From Nitrosospira briensis (GTDB taxonomy: Bacteria; Pseudomonadota; Gammaproteobacteria; Burkholderiales; Nitrosomonadaceae): DNA of 54,264 nucleotides. The notes under the pieces are model-generated. The model saw nothing but the letters and a program-made list of their open reading frames with translations, was not told where the DNA came from and made no database searches. This document shows, piece by piece, positions 8,960 through 17,593 of this stretch. How positions within the stretch are numbered: the stretch's first letter is position 1; every line of letters begins with the position of its first letter. The DNA is taken from assembly GCF_900115125.1 (NCBI RefSeq), contig NZ_FOVJ01000011.1, forward strand, positions 1-54,264, given 5' to 3'. A program made the position numbers and the translations under genes.

Positions 8960-9271
8960 GAATAGTGGTCATATGGAGCGCCCGCCATTATAGCGGAAGG
9001 CAGGGGAGCGAAAGGCAGGGCTTTTATCGCAGCGGGGACACGAATTTCTATTGATTCAATGAGCAAACAGCAGTACAAAAGTCATACCGGCGAAAACTGG
9101 TATCCCCAGACGTCCGAGGCACGGCATTGTTGGCTTGCGCTTGATTCGGGCCCAGGCTGAAAATGATGAGATCCATGGTATTTTCTGCCCGGATCATAGC
9201 GTTTGCCGGTTGTTCTTTTTTCCAGGAGCGCGTTCGGTCAGGTGATGGAATCTGGGCAGAATAAAAAGCTC
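8960..9271. other. Intergenic region upstream of valS
   Basis: No protein or RNA gene was recognised in these 312 bp. It contains two direct copies of AGGCAGGG (8998-9005 and 9013-9020), close to the valS start and in the opposite sense. It presumably holds the valS promoter on the minus strand, but no clear -35/-10 pair could be picked. Confidence 0.4.
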
Positions 9272-9661
9272 TCAGAGACCAAACAAACGTGACTCCAGCG
9301 CTTGAACCAATTTTTTGCGCGCTCCGGCTTCCAACTCGGCCCCTGTATCCCTGAGCGCGGAATCCAGAACCTGCTCCAGTAGAAGCGTAACGTCAGACTG
9401 TGGCGACAGCATCGCAGGCGTTACGTGCACTATTTCAGTGAGCGTTGGTATGTTATCAGGTGCGCTTGATGGCGTGTCGAGCGGCGCGCGGTCTAATGCA
9501 GCTCCCGGAAAGGAGCCTGGAAGAGAATTTGACCCGCTGTCTGCTTCGGCCTGCGCCGAGGCAGGCGATCTGTCCTGGTGCTTGCGCAGCAATGCATCCA
9601 GCTTGCGCAGGATCTCGTCATACTCGGGTTCCTGTGGCGCTTCATTGCTGCTGTTTGTCAT
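9272..9661 (-). CDS. Unknown protein between holC and valS
   Basis: A protein of about 129 residues of unknown function, rich in Ala, Ser, Pro and Glu. An N-terminal acidic helix (EPEYDEILRKLDALLRKHQD) is followed by a low-complexity linker, then DNIPTLTEIVHV and a C-terminal helical part (LLEQVLDSALRDTGAEL) ending ALESRLFGL. A gene of similar size with an IPxLTE motif occupies this position in other betaproteobacteria (DUF2486-type in Burkholderia); that is recalled, not searched. I chose the second Met (9661, MTNSSNEA); the frame stays open to an upstream ATG at 9673, so the start is uncertain by four residues. It probably co-transcribes with pepA and holC. No catalytic motif is visible. 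Confidence 0.65.
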   Translation of the reverse strand: MTNSSNEAPQEPEYDEILRKLDALLRKHQDRSPASAQAEADSGSNSLPGSFPGAALDRAPLDTPSSAPDNIPTLTEIVHVTPAMLSPQSDVTLLLEQVLDSALRDTGAELEAGARKKLVQALESRLFGL

Positions 9662-9758
9662 GAAAGGCCCCAATTCATGGAATAAATGAGATGGAGGTAG
9701 GTAAAAATTCCAGGCTCATGAAGAGCGCCGGATATCGAATTTTTCGAGCCTGTGCCGG

Positions 9759-10178
9759 CTATACCATTCCCAGCTTGTGATGGCGGATTTCGTATCCGCG
9801 GTCCTGGTAGAAGCGGTAGCGCTTGCGTGCGGCCTGCGTATCTTCCGGCGTAGTCCCCGTGATTTCGATCAAGCGGCGGAAACGGCTGAAGAAAGACGGG
9901 CTTTCAGCGTCCAGGTTGAACAGCACGTCATCATGGGTAAGTTTAGTGGCATCGTGGGAGAGGATGACCGGCGTTACATCAGCCAGTTTGTCGTCGGCAC
10001 GGCAATGGGGAATAAAATCAGTTGATGAAAAAGTCCACAACAGTTTGTCGAGTCGCTCGACAGTTGAAACATCAGACGTATAAATCATTACCTTGAGGCC
10101 TTTGCGCACCGCCTTGGCGACAAGGCGGCAAGCAGTGTGAAGCTTGTCGCCGCCGGAGTAGAAATCGATTTCTGTCAT
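9759..10178 (-). CDS. holC: DNA polymerase III subunit chi
   Basis: A 139-residue protein matching the chi subunit of the clamp loader complex, which links the polymerase to single-strand-binding protein. Features are the start MTEIDFYSGGDKLHTACRL, the central VMIYTSDVSTVERLDKLLWTF and HDVLFNL-type strand (THDDVLFNLDAESP), and the C-terminal RYRFYQDRGYEIRHHKLG. I start at ATG 10178; an in-frame upstream extension reads into pepA and has no family resemblance. It follows pepA by 14 bp, the standard proteobacterial pepA-holC pair. Confidence 0.92.
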   Translation of the reverse strand: MTEIDFYSGGDKLHTACRLVAKAVRKGLKVMIYTSDVSTVERLDKLLWTFSSTDFIPHCRADDKLADVTPVILSHDATKLTHDDVLFNLDAESPSFFSRFRRLIEITGTTPEDTQAARKRYRFYQDRGYEIRHHKLGMV

Positions 10179-10192
10179 GCCGGCTATTTCCG

Positions 10193-11701
10193 TCAAGTGC
10201 TTTTCTGTCCCGCCCGTCCGATCAGAAATTGCGTCAGCAGTGGTACCGGGCGGCCCGTTGCGCCTTTCTCCTTGCCCGATTTCCACGCGGTACCCGCCAC
10301 ATCCAGGTGCGCCCATCGATATTTGCCGGTGAAGCGCGACAGGAAGCACGCTGCCGTAATGGTGCCGCCAGCCCGTCCGCCAATATTACCCATATCCGCA
10401 AAGTTACTTTTCAGCTGCTCCTGATATTCGTCCCATAACGGCAGACGCCAGGCGTGGTCACCCGTACGCTCCGAGGCACTGAGCAGCTCCTCAGCCAGTT
10501 CTTCGTCATTACTGAGCAGACCTGATGCAACATGGCCGAGCGCAATGACACACGCGCCGGTAAGGGTGGCGATATCTATTACTGCCTCAGGCTCATAGCG
10601 CTCGGTATAGGTCAGCGCATCGCACAGGATCAGCCTTCCTTCAGCATCGGTATTGAGAATTTCCACGGTCTGTCCCGACATGCTGGTAACGACATCCCCG
10701 GGCTTGGTGGCATTGCCACCCGGCATATTCTCCGTAGTGGGGATGATGCCGATAACGTTCACAGAAAGCCCCATTTTTGCAATTGCCGTAATAGTGCCGA
10801 GCACACTGGCTGCGCCGCACATGTCGTACTTCATTTCATCCATTTCCGCCGCAGGTTTCAGCGAGATGCCCCCGGTGTCAAAAGTAACGCCTTTGCCCAC
10901 GAGCACAATGGGCTTTTCCTTTTTTCCCCGGCCCCAGTATTCCAGAGCGATCAGCTTGGCGGGTTGGCGGCTGCCGCGGGCGACCGCCAACAATGCGCCC
11001 ATGCCAAGCTTCTCCATGTCCTTCTGCTCCAGGACGGTAGCTGTGAGCTTGTAAGTTTTGGCGATACTGGTCGCCTGCTCCGCCAGATAGGTTGGGGTGC
11101 AGATATTGGGTGCAAGGTTACCCAGATCCTTGGCTAGATTCATCCCTTCAGCGATGGCGAGCCCTTGTTGCAGGGCTTCTTCACCAGCGGCAAGTTCCGC
11201 GCGGCTGTCCGAACCCATCACGCCCAGCGTGACTTTGCCCAGATGTGGTTTGGTGTCCTCGACCTTGCTTTTAAGCCGGTCGAAGCGATAGGTGCTCTCT
11301 ATCGCGACAATTGCAGTTTGTAAAACTTTCCAGGCAACGTCGCGGCTTTTTACTGCCACTTCATTCAAGAACAGCGTCACATCAGCGGCGCCAGTTTCAT
11401 GTAGCGTCTTGAAAGTGGCGCGTACCGCGTCACGGTACGCTTTATCGCCGAGCTCCGTCTCCTTGCCGAGTCCCACCAGCAGTACACGGTCACACACCGT
11501 ATTGGGCACATTGTGCAGCATAAGCGTAGAGCCGGGCTTGCCCCGCATATCCCCCTTGCGCAAGATGCCGCTTATATACCCATCGGCGATCTTGTCGATG
11601 GCTTCCGCCGCTGGGGTCAGCTTATGCTCCTCAAATATGCCCACCGCCACGCAGGCACCGCGCTGCTTCTCCGGGTTTACGCTTTTTATGCTAAATTTCA
11701 C
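10193..11701 (-). CDS. pepA: Leucyl aminopeptidase
   Basis: A 502-residue M17-family cytosolic aminopeptidase with two active-site metal ions. The catalytic domain shows GKGVTFDTGGISLKPA (Lys270, Asp275 region) and the family signature NTDAEGRL (350-357), followed by DALTYTERYEPE. The N-terminal macro-like domain covers about 1-160. I chose GTG 11701 because the protein then starts with the usual KFSIKSVN and an AAGGAG lies six bases upstream; the frame stays open further upstream without homology. In Escherichia coli PepA also acts as a DNA-binding accessory factor in Xer recombination; xerD is close by here but divergent. First gene of the pepA-holC series. Confidence 0.95.
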   Translation of the reverse strand: MKFSIKSVNPEKQRGACVAVGIFEEHKLTPAAEAIDKIADGYISGILRKGDMRGKPGSTLMLHNVPNTVCDRVLLVGLGKETELGDKAYRDAVRATFKTLHETGAADVTLFLNEVAVKSRDVAWKVLQTAIVAIESTYRFDRLKSKVEDTKPHLGKVTLGVMGSDSRAELAAGEEALQQGLAIAEGMNLAKDLGNLAPNICTPTYLAEQATSIAKTYKLTATVLEQKDMEKLGMGALLAVARGSRQPAKLIALEYWGRGKKEKPIVLVGKGVTFDTGGISLKPAAEMDEMKYDMCGAASVLGTITAIAKMGLSVNVIGIIPTTENMPGGNATKPGDVVTSMSGQTVEILNTDAEGRLILCDALTYTERYEPEAVIDIATLTGACVIALGHVASGLLSNDEELAEELLSASERTGDHAWRLPLWDEYQEQLKSNFADMGNIGGRAGGTITAACFLSRFTGKYRWAHLDVAGTAWKSGKEKGATGRPVPLLTQFLIGRAGQKST

Positions 11702-11970
11702 CACTTGCTCCTTATTCAATATCTTGCCCGCAAACTTGTTCAAGCCAAATAATGATCGATTATCGCCGGACTGTTTGCATAAAGTCAAAGTGGATAAGAA
11801 TATTTCCACCACGCTTCGCGTTTTCGTCCGGTCTTTTATTTTTGGTTCGCGCTGTCGTTGCGCTTATTGTCATACCCAAGGGTACTGGTATTATGGATGC
11901 CTTCGGCATTTATTATGGGGACTTAACGGGTTTAATGGTTGAAAAACGTATTTCTTGTTTATGAACGAAG

Positions 11971-12459
11971 ATGATTTTGAAAGCAAAGCGCGAACATGAC
12001 TATCAGGCGAAGCTTGCCACCCCGTTTGCCGTTCTCGGACTCCGCATCGAGGAAGACTGGCTGACGGATATCGAGTATCTGCCCCTCGATACACCGCTAC
12101 TCGATCCGAAAACTCCACTGGCTCGGGAAGTCTGTAATCAGTTGCAGGCGTACCTCACTGATCCAGGTTACGTTTTCGACCTGTCATTGCATATCGGAGG
12201 CACTATCCATCAGCGGCGGGTATGGCGTGCGATTCAGGACATTCCTAGTGGAGGGACCCGGAGTTATGGCGATATCGCTACGCAACTGCATTCTGCGCCG
12301 CGCGCCGTTGGGCAGGCGTGCGGCGCCAACCGGCTTCCGATTATCATTCCCTGTCATCGCGTTATCGCTAAGGGCGGTGGACTTGGCGGATTTATGAATG
12401 CAAGTGATGGGATGCCGCTCGACATAAAGCGCTGGCTGTTGCAACATGAGGGCGTTTGA
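11971..12459 (+). CDS. ogt: Methylated-DNA--protein-cysteine methyltransferase
   Basis: A 162-residue O6-alkylguanine DNA repair protein that transfers the alkyl group to its own cysteine. The active-site motif PCHRV holds Cys128, preceded by the helix-turn-helix region (GTRSYGDIATQLHSAPRAVGQACGANRLP) and followed by GGGLGGF. The N-terminal ribonuclease-H-like half is present, with no AdaA-type domain. ATG start at 11971. The 3' end overlaps xerD by 14 nt, so the two are probably translationally coupled. The symbol follows the single-domain Ogt type. Confidence 0.93.
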   Translation: MILKAKREHDYQAKLATPFAVLGLRIEEDWLTDIEYLPLDTPLLDPKTPLAREVCNQLQAYLTDPGYVFDLSLHIGGTIHQRRVWRAIQDIPSGGTRSYGDIATQLHSAPRAVGQACGANRLPIIIPCHRVIAKGGGLGGFMNASDGMPLDIKRWLLQHEGV

Positions 12460-13357
12460 AGTCAACGGGGCGGTTCTCGATGAGTTTTCCGACGCGTTAT
12501 GGCTGGAAGATGGTCTGTCCCGTAACACTCTGCAGAGCTACCGTAGCGATCTGCAGCAGTTTGGCGAGTGGCTCGCAAAAAAGCGGGATGAAAAAAATAG
12601 TTTCCTGGACGCCAGCCATTCCGATCTGCTCGCGTTTCTTGCCGATAAGGTTTCCGCTAGAGTCAAGGCCGCTACCACCAGTCGTGAACTATCGAGCTTG
12701 AAGCGGTTTTATCGGTTTTTGTTGCGGCAGGGAAAAATTCAGGTTGACCCGAGCCTGAATATCGAGACGCCGAAACTTCCCCGAAACCTCCCCGCAAGCC
12801 TGACTGAGACGGATGTGGAAGCCCTGCTTGACGCGCCCGATGTAAAACTTCCATTGGGGGTGCGCGATCGCACAATGCTCGAAGTGCTGTATGCCAGCGG
12901 ACTGCGCGTATCGGAGCTGATCAGTCTTCAAATCGCACAGGTCAGTCTTGGCATGGGCGTCATACGGGTGACAGGCAAGGGTGGAAAAGAACGTCTGGTG
13001 CCCTTGGGCGAGGACGCGCTGGAGTGGGTGAGCCGATACGTTACCGAAATCCGATCAGGCTTGCTAGACGGAAGATCGAGCAATGCGCTGTTCATTACAG
13101 CCCGGGGTTCGTGCATGACACGCCAGGCTTTCTGGTACCTGATAAAACGCTACGCGCGCCAGGCCGGCATCATCAAGCCATTGTCGCCGCATACTTTGCG
13201 CCACGCTTTCGCAACGCACTTGCTCAACCACGGCGCAGATCTTCGTGTGGTGCAACTGCTGCTAGGCCATGCGGATATTTCCACCACGCAAATTTATACG
13301 CATGTTGCCCGTGAGAGATTGAAGCGGCTTCATTCCACTCATCATCCGAGAGGATGA
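12446..13357 (+). CDS. xerD: Site-specific tyrosine recombinase XerD
   Basis: A 303-residue tyrosine recombinase that with XerC resolves chromosome dimers at dif. The N-terminal SAM-like core-binding domain covers 1-105; the catalytic domain carries Arg154 (SGLRVSEL), Lys178 (TGKGGKERLVPLG), His249 and Arg252 (SPHTLRHAFATHLL), His275 (LGHADISTTQ) and nucleophile Tyr284 (IYTHV). XerD rather than XerC is favoured by the HxLRHAFATHLLNHGADLRVVQ form and length. It starts inside the ogt gene (14-nt overlap). The stop codon lies within a perfect 9-bp hairpin. Confidence 0.92.
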   Translation: MRAFEVNGAVLDEFSDALWLEDGLSRNTLQSYRSDLQQFGEWLAKKRDEKNSFLDASHSDLLAFLADKVSARVKAATTSRELSSLKRFYRFLLRQGKIQVDPSLNIETPKLPRNLPASLTETDVEALLDAPDVKLPLGVRDRTMLEVLYASGLRVSELISLQIAQVSLGMGVIRVTGKGGKERLVPLGEDALEWVSRYVTEIRSGLLDGRSSNALFITARGSCMTRQAFWYLIKRYARQAGIIKPLSPHTLRHAFATHLLNHGADLRVVQLLLGHADISTTQIYTHVARERLKRLHSTHHPRG

Positions 13358-13360
13358 TGA
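13339..13360. other. Stem-loop over the xerD stop codon
   Basis: TCATCATCC-GAGA-GGATGATGA is a perfect 9-bp stem closed by a GNRA-type tetraloop. It covers the last codons and the TGA of xerD. No T-tract follows, so it is probably a 3'-protecting or Rho-related structure, not an intrinsic terminator. Confidence 0.5.
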
Positions 13361-13540
13361 TCACTGTCCTTATGAGAGGATCAGGGTGGACGAGAACGGA
13401 TTTTCGGACGGTAGAATTGCGGCACTGCTACTTCTCGCGGCTTGATTCGATGCTTGGGAGCGGCAGCCCGATTTTCGCATTGTCTCCTTTACCTCATCTG
13501 TTTAGAGTTATCATAGGTGTCTCAAGAACATGGTGCTGTC

Positions 13541-13546
13541 TATAAT
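13541..13546 (+). promoter_or_regulatory. Possible -10 element for OmpA-like gene
   Basis: A consensus TATAAT lies 41 bases before the ATG of the OmpA-like lipoprotein gene. No good -35 hexamer sits 16-18 bp upstream, so the assignment rests on the -10 alone. Confidence 0.35.
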
Positions 13547-13581
13547 CCGTAAACACTATCCCCAACAAATCTGGAGAGATC

Positions 13582-14253
13582 ATGCGTAATCAATTGCCTG
13601 TTATTTTTACCGCTATAACGTTGATGTTGGGCGGCTGTGCCAGTTCGCCTGAAACGCAGAGTACCAGGACCAGAGATACGGCGATAGGTGCAGGAATCGG
13701 CGCAAGTGCGGGCGCGATAATTGGCGCGATAGCGGGTAAAGGCAAAGGCGCGGCAATCGGCGCCGCCGCCGGCGCCGGCGCCGGTGCTATCGCCGGTAAT
13801 ATATGGTCCAGAAGAATGGAAGAGCAGAAGCGAGAGATGGAACAAGCTACCGCCGGCACAGGAGTCGAAGTTGTAAAAACGCCTGATAACCGCCTGAAGC
13901 TTGATATTCCAAGCGATATTTCATTTGATACCGGACGCGCGGAGATCAAACCCGATTTCAGATCGATATTGGACAGTTTCGCAGCGAGCCTGAGCAATAA
14001 TCCCGTGACGCAGGTTTCTATTATCGGACATACCGACAGCACGGGTAGCGATGCAGTCAATAATCCCTTATCGTTCAATCGTGCGATGAGCACACGTGAG
14101 TATCTGGTAAACCGGGGTGTTTCTTCGAATCGAATAAGTGCTGACGGTCGCGGTTCCCGAGAGCCGCTTGTGTCGAACGATACTCCCGCAAACCGGGCAA
14201 AAAATCGTCGCGTCGAGATTTTTGTGGCTGAGCCACAGGCCAGGTCAGAATAA
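13582..14253 (+). CDS. OmpA-family lipoprotein (YiaD-like)
   Basis: A 223-residue outer-membrane lipoprotein. The signal sequence ends in lipobox LGGC (Cys19). A glycine-zipper segment (about 33-74, repeated GAGIGA and GAIAG units) follows, then an OmpA C-terminal peptidoglycan-binding domain (about 100-218) with ISFDTGRAEIKPDF, GHTDSTGSDAVN, NRAMSTREYLVNRGV and NRRVEIFV. This layout matches YiaD-type proteins that tether the outer membrane to peptidoglycan. RBS AGGAG-like (TGGAGAG) precedes ATG 13582. It is monocistronic and converges on the DUF454 gene. Confidence 0.9.
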   Translation: MRNQLPVIFTAITLMLGGCASSPETQSTRTRDTAIGAGIGASAGAIIGAIAGKGKGAAIGAAAGAGAGAIAGNIWSRRMEEQKREMEQATAGTGVEVVKTPDNRLKLDIPSDISFDTGRAEIKPDFRSILDSFAASLSNNPVTQVSIIGHTDSTGSDAVNNPLSFNRAMSTREYLVNRGVSSNRISADGRGSREPLVSNDTPANRAKNRRVEIFVAEPQARSE

Positions 14254-14328
14254 GATCAATGTCCAGCTGACGGGTGGGTAACCAGGCTGAGCATCGACCG
14301 GAAGGTTGAGTCTGTGCTGGGACGTAGG

Positions 14329-14787
14329 TTACGGGCTGGTATGAGAATCTCTTACCGGTATGCGCCAGATAAATGCAACCAGGGTGATGCCCAGCACACC
14401 GAGGGCCAGTTGATGCCAAAAAGATGGCATCATCAGTATTGAACTGCCGAATGACAATGCCGTCAGCAGGTATACCCAGCGCTTTACCTTGCGGGGAATG
14501 CTGCGGTGCTCGGTCCACTCGCGAATTATGGGACCGGCAATGCGGTTGGCGAGAAGCTTGTCATGGAAGCGTTTCGAGCTGCGCGCGAAGCAAGCCGCAG
14601 CCAGGAGCAGGAAAGGAGTCGTGGGCAGCACCGGCAGTACGATACCCGCCACGGCCAGTATCAGGGCGGCAAACCCTGCCGCCAGGTACAGGTACCGCAC
14701 GACAGCCGAATCATGCAGGCGCAATAAAGGTTCCTGCGAAGGCTTTTGCTGATCCTGACGTATCTCTTCGTTGACGCGCTCTTGCAT
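14329..14787 (-). CDS. YbaN-family (DUF454) inner-membrane protein
   Basis: A 152-residue membrane protein of the DUF454/YbaN family, function unknown. The family signature is seen in GIVLPVLPTTPFLLLAAACF (about residues 48-67), followed by the amphipathic stretch RSSKRFHDKLLANRIAGPII and two further hydrophobic segments (about 106-140). The N-terminal 28 residues are polar and probably cytoplasmic. No clear Shine-Dalgarno precedes the ATG at 14787, so the start is less certain than the family. It is divergent from the FKBP gene and convergent with the OmpA-like gene. Confidence 0.85.
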   Translation of the reverse strand: MQERVNEEIRQDQQKPSQEPLLRLHDSAVVRYLYLAAGFAALILAVAGIVLPVLPTTPFLLLAAACFARSSKRFHDKLLANRIAGPIIREWTEHRSIPRKVKRWVYLLTALSFGSSILMMPSFWHQLALGVLGITLVAFIWRIPVRDSHTSP

Positions 14788-14884
14788 GGATATAGACTTG
14801 ATGGAGCGTTATATAAGGGGTGGTCAGAACCGGGTGATCCTTTTAGTGACTGCTTTATCGGGCGGCGATACAGGTTGACGCGGG

Positions 14885-14890
14885 TATAAT
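14885..14890 (+). promoter_or_regulatory. Possible -10 element for FKBP gene
   Basis: TATAAT in GGGTATAATATG lies 49 bases before the FKBP start codon. The TTGACG next to it is only four bases away and cannot serve as its -35, and no good -35 is seen at normal spacing. Confidence 0.35.
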
Positions 14891-14938
14891 ATGAAAATAT
14901 GCAGGCGAGTCGGATTTTCATTAATTTTCGAGGTAATC

Positions 14939-15406
14939 ATGTCTAGAGTAAACGCACTGATCAATTTAAGCGTATTGATATTGTTGGGCATCGTTTTATT
15001 GCCCCAATCAGCATTTTCCGAAACCAGGCAAGGAGCGTCGAGCGTGACTGAACTCATCAAGAACGATACCAAAGTAGGAACCGGGGAAGAGGCAACCGTA
15101 GGCAAGGCCGTTGAAGTTCATTATACCGGCTGGCTTTATGATGCGAGCGCTCCGGATAAAAAGGGCGCGAAATTCGATAGCTCCCGCGATCGCGGAGCCC
15201 CTTTTTCATTTCTGCTTGGCGCAGGCCGGGTAATCAAGGGTTGGGACCGGGGTGTTGCAGGGATGAAAGTCGGGGGGCAACGCACTTTGATTATTCCTCC
15301 GGATATGGGCTATGGTGCGCATGGGGCGGGGAATGTAATTCCGCCGAATGCGACCTTGATTTTTGATGTTGAGCTATTAGGCTTGCGTCAAGGGTCAACG
15401 CATTGA
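14939..15406 (+). CDS. Exported FKBP-type peptidyl-prolyl isomerase
   Basis: A 155-residue protein with a cleavable signal peptide (hydrophobic 9-22, probable cleavage after SAFS at 27) and one complete FKBP domain (about 45-150). Family residues are visible in [53 protein letters not shown] and [15 protein letters not shown]. It should assist proline isomerisation during folding in the periplasm. I use ATG 14939, which has GAGGT seven bases upstream; an in-frame ATG at 14891 would add 16 residues that break the signal-peptide form. A possible -10 (14885-14890) would place the transcript start near or after 14891. Confidence 0.9.
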   Translation: MSRVNALINLSVLILLGIVLLPQSAFSETRQGASSVTELIKNDTKVGTGEEATVGKAVEVHYTGWLYDASAPDKKGAKFDSSRDRGAPFSFLLGAGRVIKGWDRGVAGMKVGGQRTLIIPPDMGYGAHGAGNVIPPNATLIFDVELLGLRQGSTH

Positions 15407-15540
15407 TCTCCGGATAAATACCCCTGTCAATTCGGGAACCTCTTTCTCTTTGGTTACAAGGTGAATATAAGATAAATAAGCGCCTGTTTTGCCACCTCGG
15501 GGGATTCGCGCCTGGTTAGCGAAAAACCCTGAAATGCACG

Positions 15541-15569
15541 TTGACTTATCTGCCTGAAACATTCACAAT
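15541..15569 (+). promoter_or_regulatory. Candidate promoter for the tRNA/tuf cluster
   Basis: TTGACT and CACAAT are separated by 17 bp, and the -10 lies 14 bases before the first base of tRNA-Tyr. The -35 matches consensus at five of six positions and the -10 at four. Position and spacing fit a stable-RNA promoter. Confidence 0.45.
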
Positions 15570-15583
15570 TAGCAGTTTCGTTC

Positions 15584-15670
<87 letters not shown>

Positions 15671-15841
15671 TCAGGGTGACCGTATATTTGCAGGGCTCTG
15701 CGGGGCCAAAACTCGCAAGGTGCTTGCTTCCAGGGGCTTGATGATGAGTCTGGCTTTCAGGTAGCGGGGGTGCGTGGTGGTGCGCGATGCCTTTTCTCTG
15801 GTCAGTGGGCTGATTGCTTTGGTCCAGCGTGGTCGCGAGAT

Positions 15842-15915
15842 GCGGGTGTAGCTCAATGGTAGAGCAGAAGCCTTCCAAGCTTACGACGAGGGTTCGATTC
15901 CCTTCACCCGCTCCA
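15842..15915 (+). tRNA. tRNA-Gly (TCC)
   Basis: A 74-nt tRNA with acceptor GCGGGTG / CACCCGC, D-arm GTAGCTCAATGGTAGAGC, anticodon TCC in CTTCCAA, T-loop GTTCGATTC and encoded CCA. It lies 173 bp after tRNA-Tyr, a longer spacer than usual for this cluster. Confidence 0.95.
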
Positions 15916-15944
15916 GATACAGGGCGGAAAAAGTTAAAGTGTTG

Positions 15945-15977
15945 GCAACCCGGTGTTGCAAGATTTTTTGTTTTTTT
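15945..15977 (+). terminator. Weak terminator-like hairpin between tRNA genes
   Basis: GCAAC / GTTGC pair around the loop CCGGT and are followed by GATTTTTTG and TTTTTTT. The stem is only five bp, so termination would be partial. It might lower the transcription that reaches tRNA-Thr and tuf, or act during tRNA processing. Confidence 0.35.
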
Positions 15978-16010
15978 GGTTCGGGCAGGTTTCAGGCAGA
16001 AAACACGCTT

Positions 16011-16085
16011 GCCCATGTAGCTCAGTGGCAGAGCACTCCCTTGGTAAGGGAGAGGTCGCCAGTTCAATCCTGGCCATGGGCTCCA
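16011..16085 (+). tRNA. tRNA-Thr (GGT)
   Basis: A 75-nt tRNA with acceptor GCCCATG / CATGGGC, anticodon GGT (CTTGGTAAG), T-loop GTTCAATCC and encoded CCA. It is followed after 42 bp by tuf, the conserved thrT-tufB arrangement. Confidence 0.95.
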
Positions 16086-16119
16086 TAGGCGTTAATATAG
16101 AAAAAGTGCTTTAAAAAAG

Positions 16120-17305
16120 GGACCATCATGGCAAAGAGTAAATTTGAGCGGACGAAGCCTCACGTGAACGTTGGGACGATAGGTCATGTGGATCATGGCA
16201 AGACCACATTGACGGCGGCGATCACGATGGTATTGGCGAAGAAGTTTGGAGGCGAGGCGAAGAGTTACGCGCAGATTGACTCGGCGCCGGAAGAGAAGGC
16301 GCGGGGCATCACGATCAACACCTCCCATGTTGAATATGAGACGACGAAGCGGCACTACGCGCATGTCGACTGCCCGGGACACGCCGACTACGTCAAGAAC
16401 ATGATAACGGGCGCGGCGCAAATGGACGGGGCGATACTGGTGGTATCGTCTGCTGACGGGCCGATGCCGCAGACGCGCGAACACATCCTTCTTGCACGGC
16501 AGGTGGGCGTGCCCTACATCATCGTCTACATGAACAAGGCGGACATGGTAGATGATGCCGAACTGCTGGAACTGGTGGAAATGGAAGTGCGCGAGCTGCT
16601 CTCCAAATACAATTTTCCGGGGGACGACACTCCGATCGTCATCGGATCGGCGCTGAAGGCGCTGGAAGGCGACCAGAGCGACATAGGCGAGCCGTCCATT
16701 TACAAACTGGCGGATGCGCTGGACAGCTACATACCGGAGCCGGTTCGCGCCGTGGACGGCAGCTTCCTGATGCCGGTGGAAGACGTCTTCTCCATATCCG
16801 GGCGCGGCACGGTGGTAACGGGCCGGGTGGAACGGGGCATCGTCAAAGTAGGCGAGGAAATCGAGATAGTCGGATTGAAGCCCACCATCAAGACTGTCTG
16901 TACCGGCGTGGAGATGTTCAGGAAACTGCTGGACCAGGGACAGGCTGGCGACAACGTGGGCGTATTGCTGCGCGGCACCAAGCGCGAGGAAGTCGAGCGC
17001 GGGCAGGTCCTGTCCAAGCCGGGCAGCATCACCCCGCATACCAAGTTTGCCGCCGAGATATACGTTCTGAGCAAGGAAGAAGGCGGGCGTCATACACCTT
17101 TTTTCCAGGGCTACCGTCCCCAGTTCTACTTCCGCACCACTGACGTGACGGGTGCGATTGAACTGCCGGCGGGTACCGAGATGGTGATGCCGGGCGACAA
17201 TGTGTCGGTGACGGTAAACCTCATTGCGCCGATCGCGATGGAAGAAGGTCTGCGTTTTGCCATTCGCGAGGGCGGCAGAACCGTTGGCGCAGGCGTGGTG
17301 GCAAA
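16120..17305 (+). repeat. tuf repeat, copy 1
   Basis: By eye this 1186-bp stretch is identical to 34818-36003. It begins eight bases before the ATG and ends five codons before the stop, after which the two genes differ by two bases and then by their flanks. Such identity points to ongoing gene conversion. Confidence 0.85.
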
Positions 17306-17318
17306 GGTTATAGAGTAA
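16128..17318 (+). CDS. tuf: Elongation factor Tu (copy 1)
   Basis: A 396-residue GTPase that delivers aminoacyl-tRNA to the ribosome. G1 is GHVDHGKT (19-26), G3 is DCPGHADY, G4 is NKAD (near 136); domains 2 and 3 follow with normal length. Start ATG has GGGACC upstream. It differs from the second copy (34826-36016) at one residue only, VAKVIE here against VAKIIE there. It sits in the tRNA-tuf-tRNA-Trp-secE cluster. A long antisense reading frame exists opposite both copies and is a codon-bias artefact. Confidence 0.98.
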   Translation: MAKSKFERTKPHVNVGTIGHVDHGKTTLTAAITMVLAKKFGGEAKSYAQIDSAPEEKARGITINTSHVEYETTKRHYAHVDCPGHADYVKNMITGAAQMDGAILVVSSADGPMPQTREHILLARQVGVPYIIVYMNKADMVDDAELLELVEMEVRELLSKYNFPGDDTPIVIGSALKALEGDQSDIGEPSIYKLADALDSYIPEPVRAVDGSFLMPVEDVFSISGRGTVVTGRVERGIVKVGEEIEIVGLKPTIKTVCTGVEMFRKLLDQGQAGDNVGVLLRGTKREEVERGQVLSKPGSITPHTKFAAEIYVLSKEEGGRHTPFFQGYRPQFYFRTTDVTGAIELPAGTEMVMPGDNVSVTVNLIAPIAMEEGLRFAIREGGRTVGAGVVAKVIE

Positions 17319-17372
17319 CCGCGTCAGATATCCATTCCAGGCGTTGAAGCGTGTGTCCATATATAGAAATAC

Positions 17373-17448
17373 AGGCCAGTAGCTCAATTGGCAGAGCGTC
17401 GGTCTCCAAAACCGAAGGTTGGGGGTTCGATGCCCTCCTGGCCTGCCA
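17373..17448 (+). tRNA. tRNA-Trp (CCA)
   Basis: A 76-nt tRNA with acceptor AGGCCAG / CTGGCCT, anticodon CCA (GTCTCCAAAAC), T-loop GTTCGATGC and encoded CCA. It lies between tuf and secE, its standard position. Confidence 0.95.
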
Positions 17449-17593
17449 ACCCAAGAACTATCACTCAAATCATAGATTGCTGCATGTTTTTCAAGAAAGC
17501 AACGTTTCTTAATACCACCGATATTGAATTACGGGCTGGGGTTGCATGGCTTCCGGTCGTTTCGTTTACCGATAAGCAGAGTGAGATAGAGTA

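Noticed and set aside
14891-14938. Upstream ATG for the FKBP gene
   Set aside because: It follows directly on a TATAAT that may be its -10, lacks a ribosome-binding site and would spoil the signal peptide. ATG 14939 has GAGGT upstream.
16092-17468. A 458-codon minus-strand frame opposite tuf copy 1 (and 432 codons opposite copy 2 at 34730-36028)
   Set aside because: It mirrors a highly expressed gene with strong codon bias, which removes stop codons from the antisense frame. It has no ribosome-binding site and reads as an Arg/His-rich, unlike-protein sequence.
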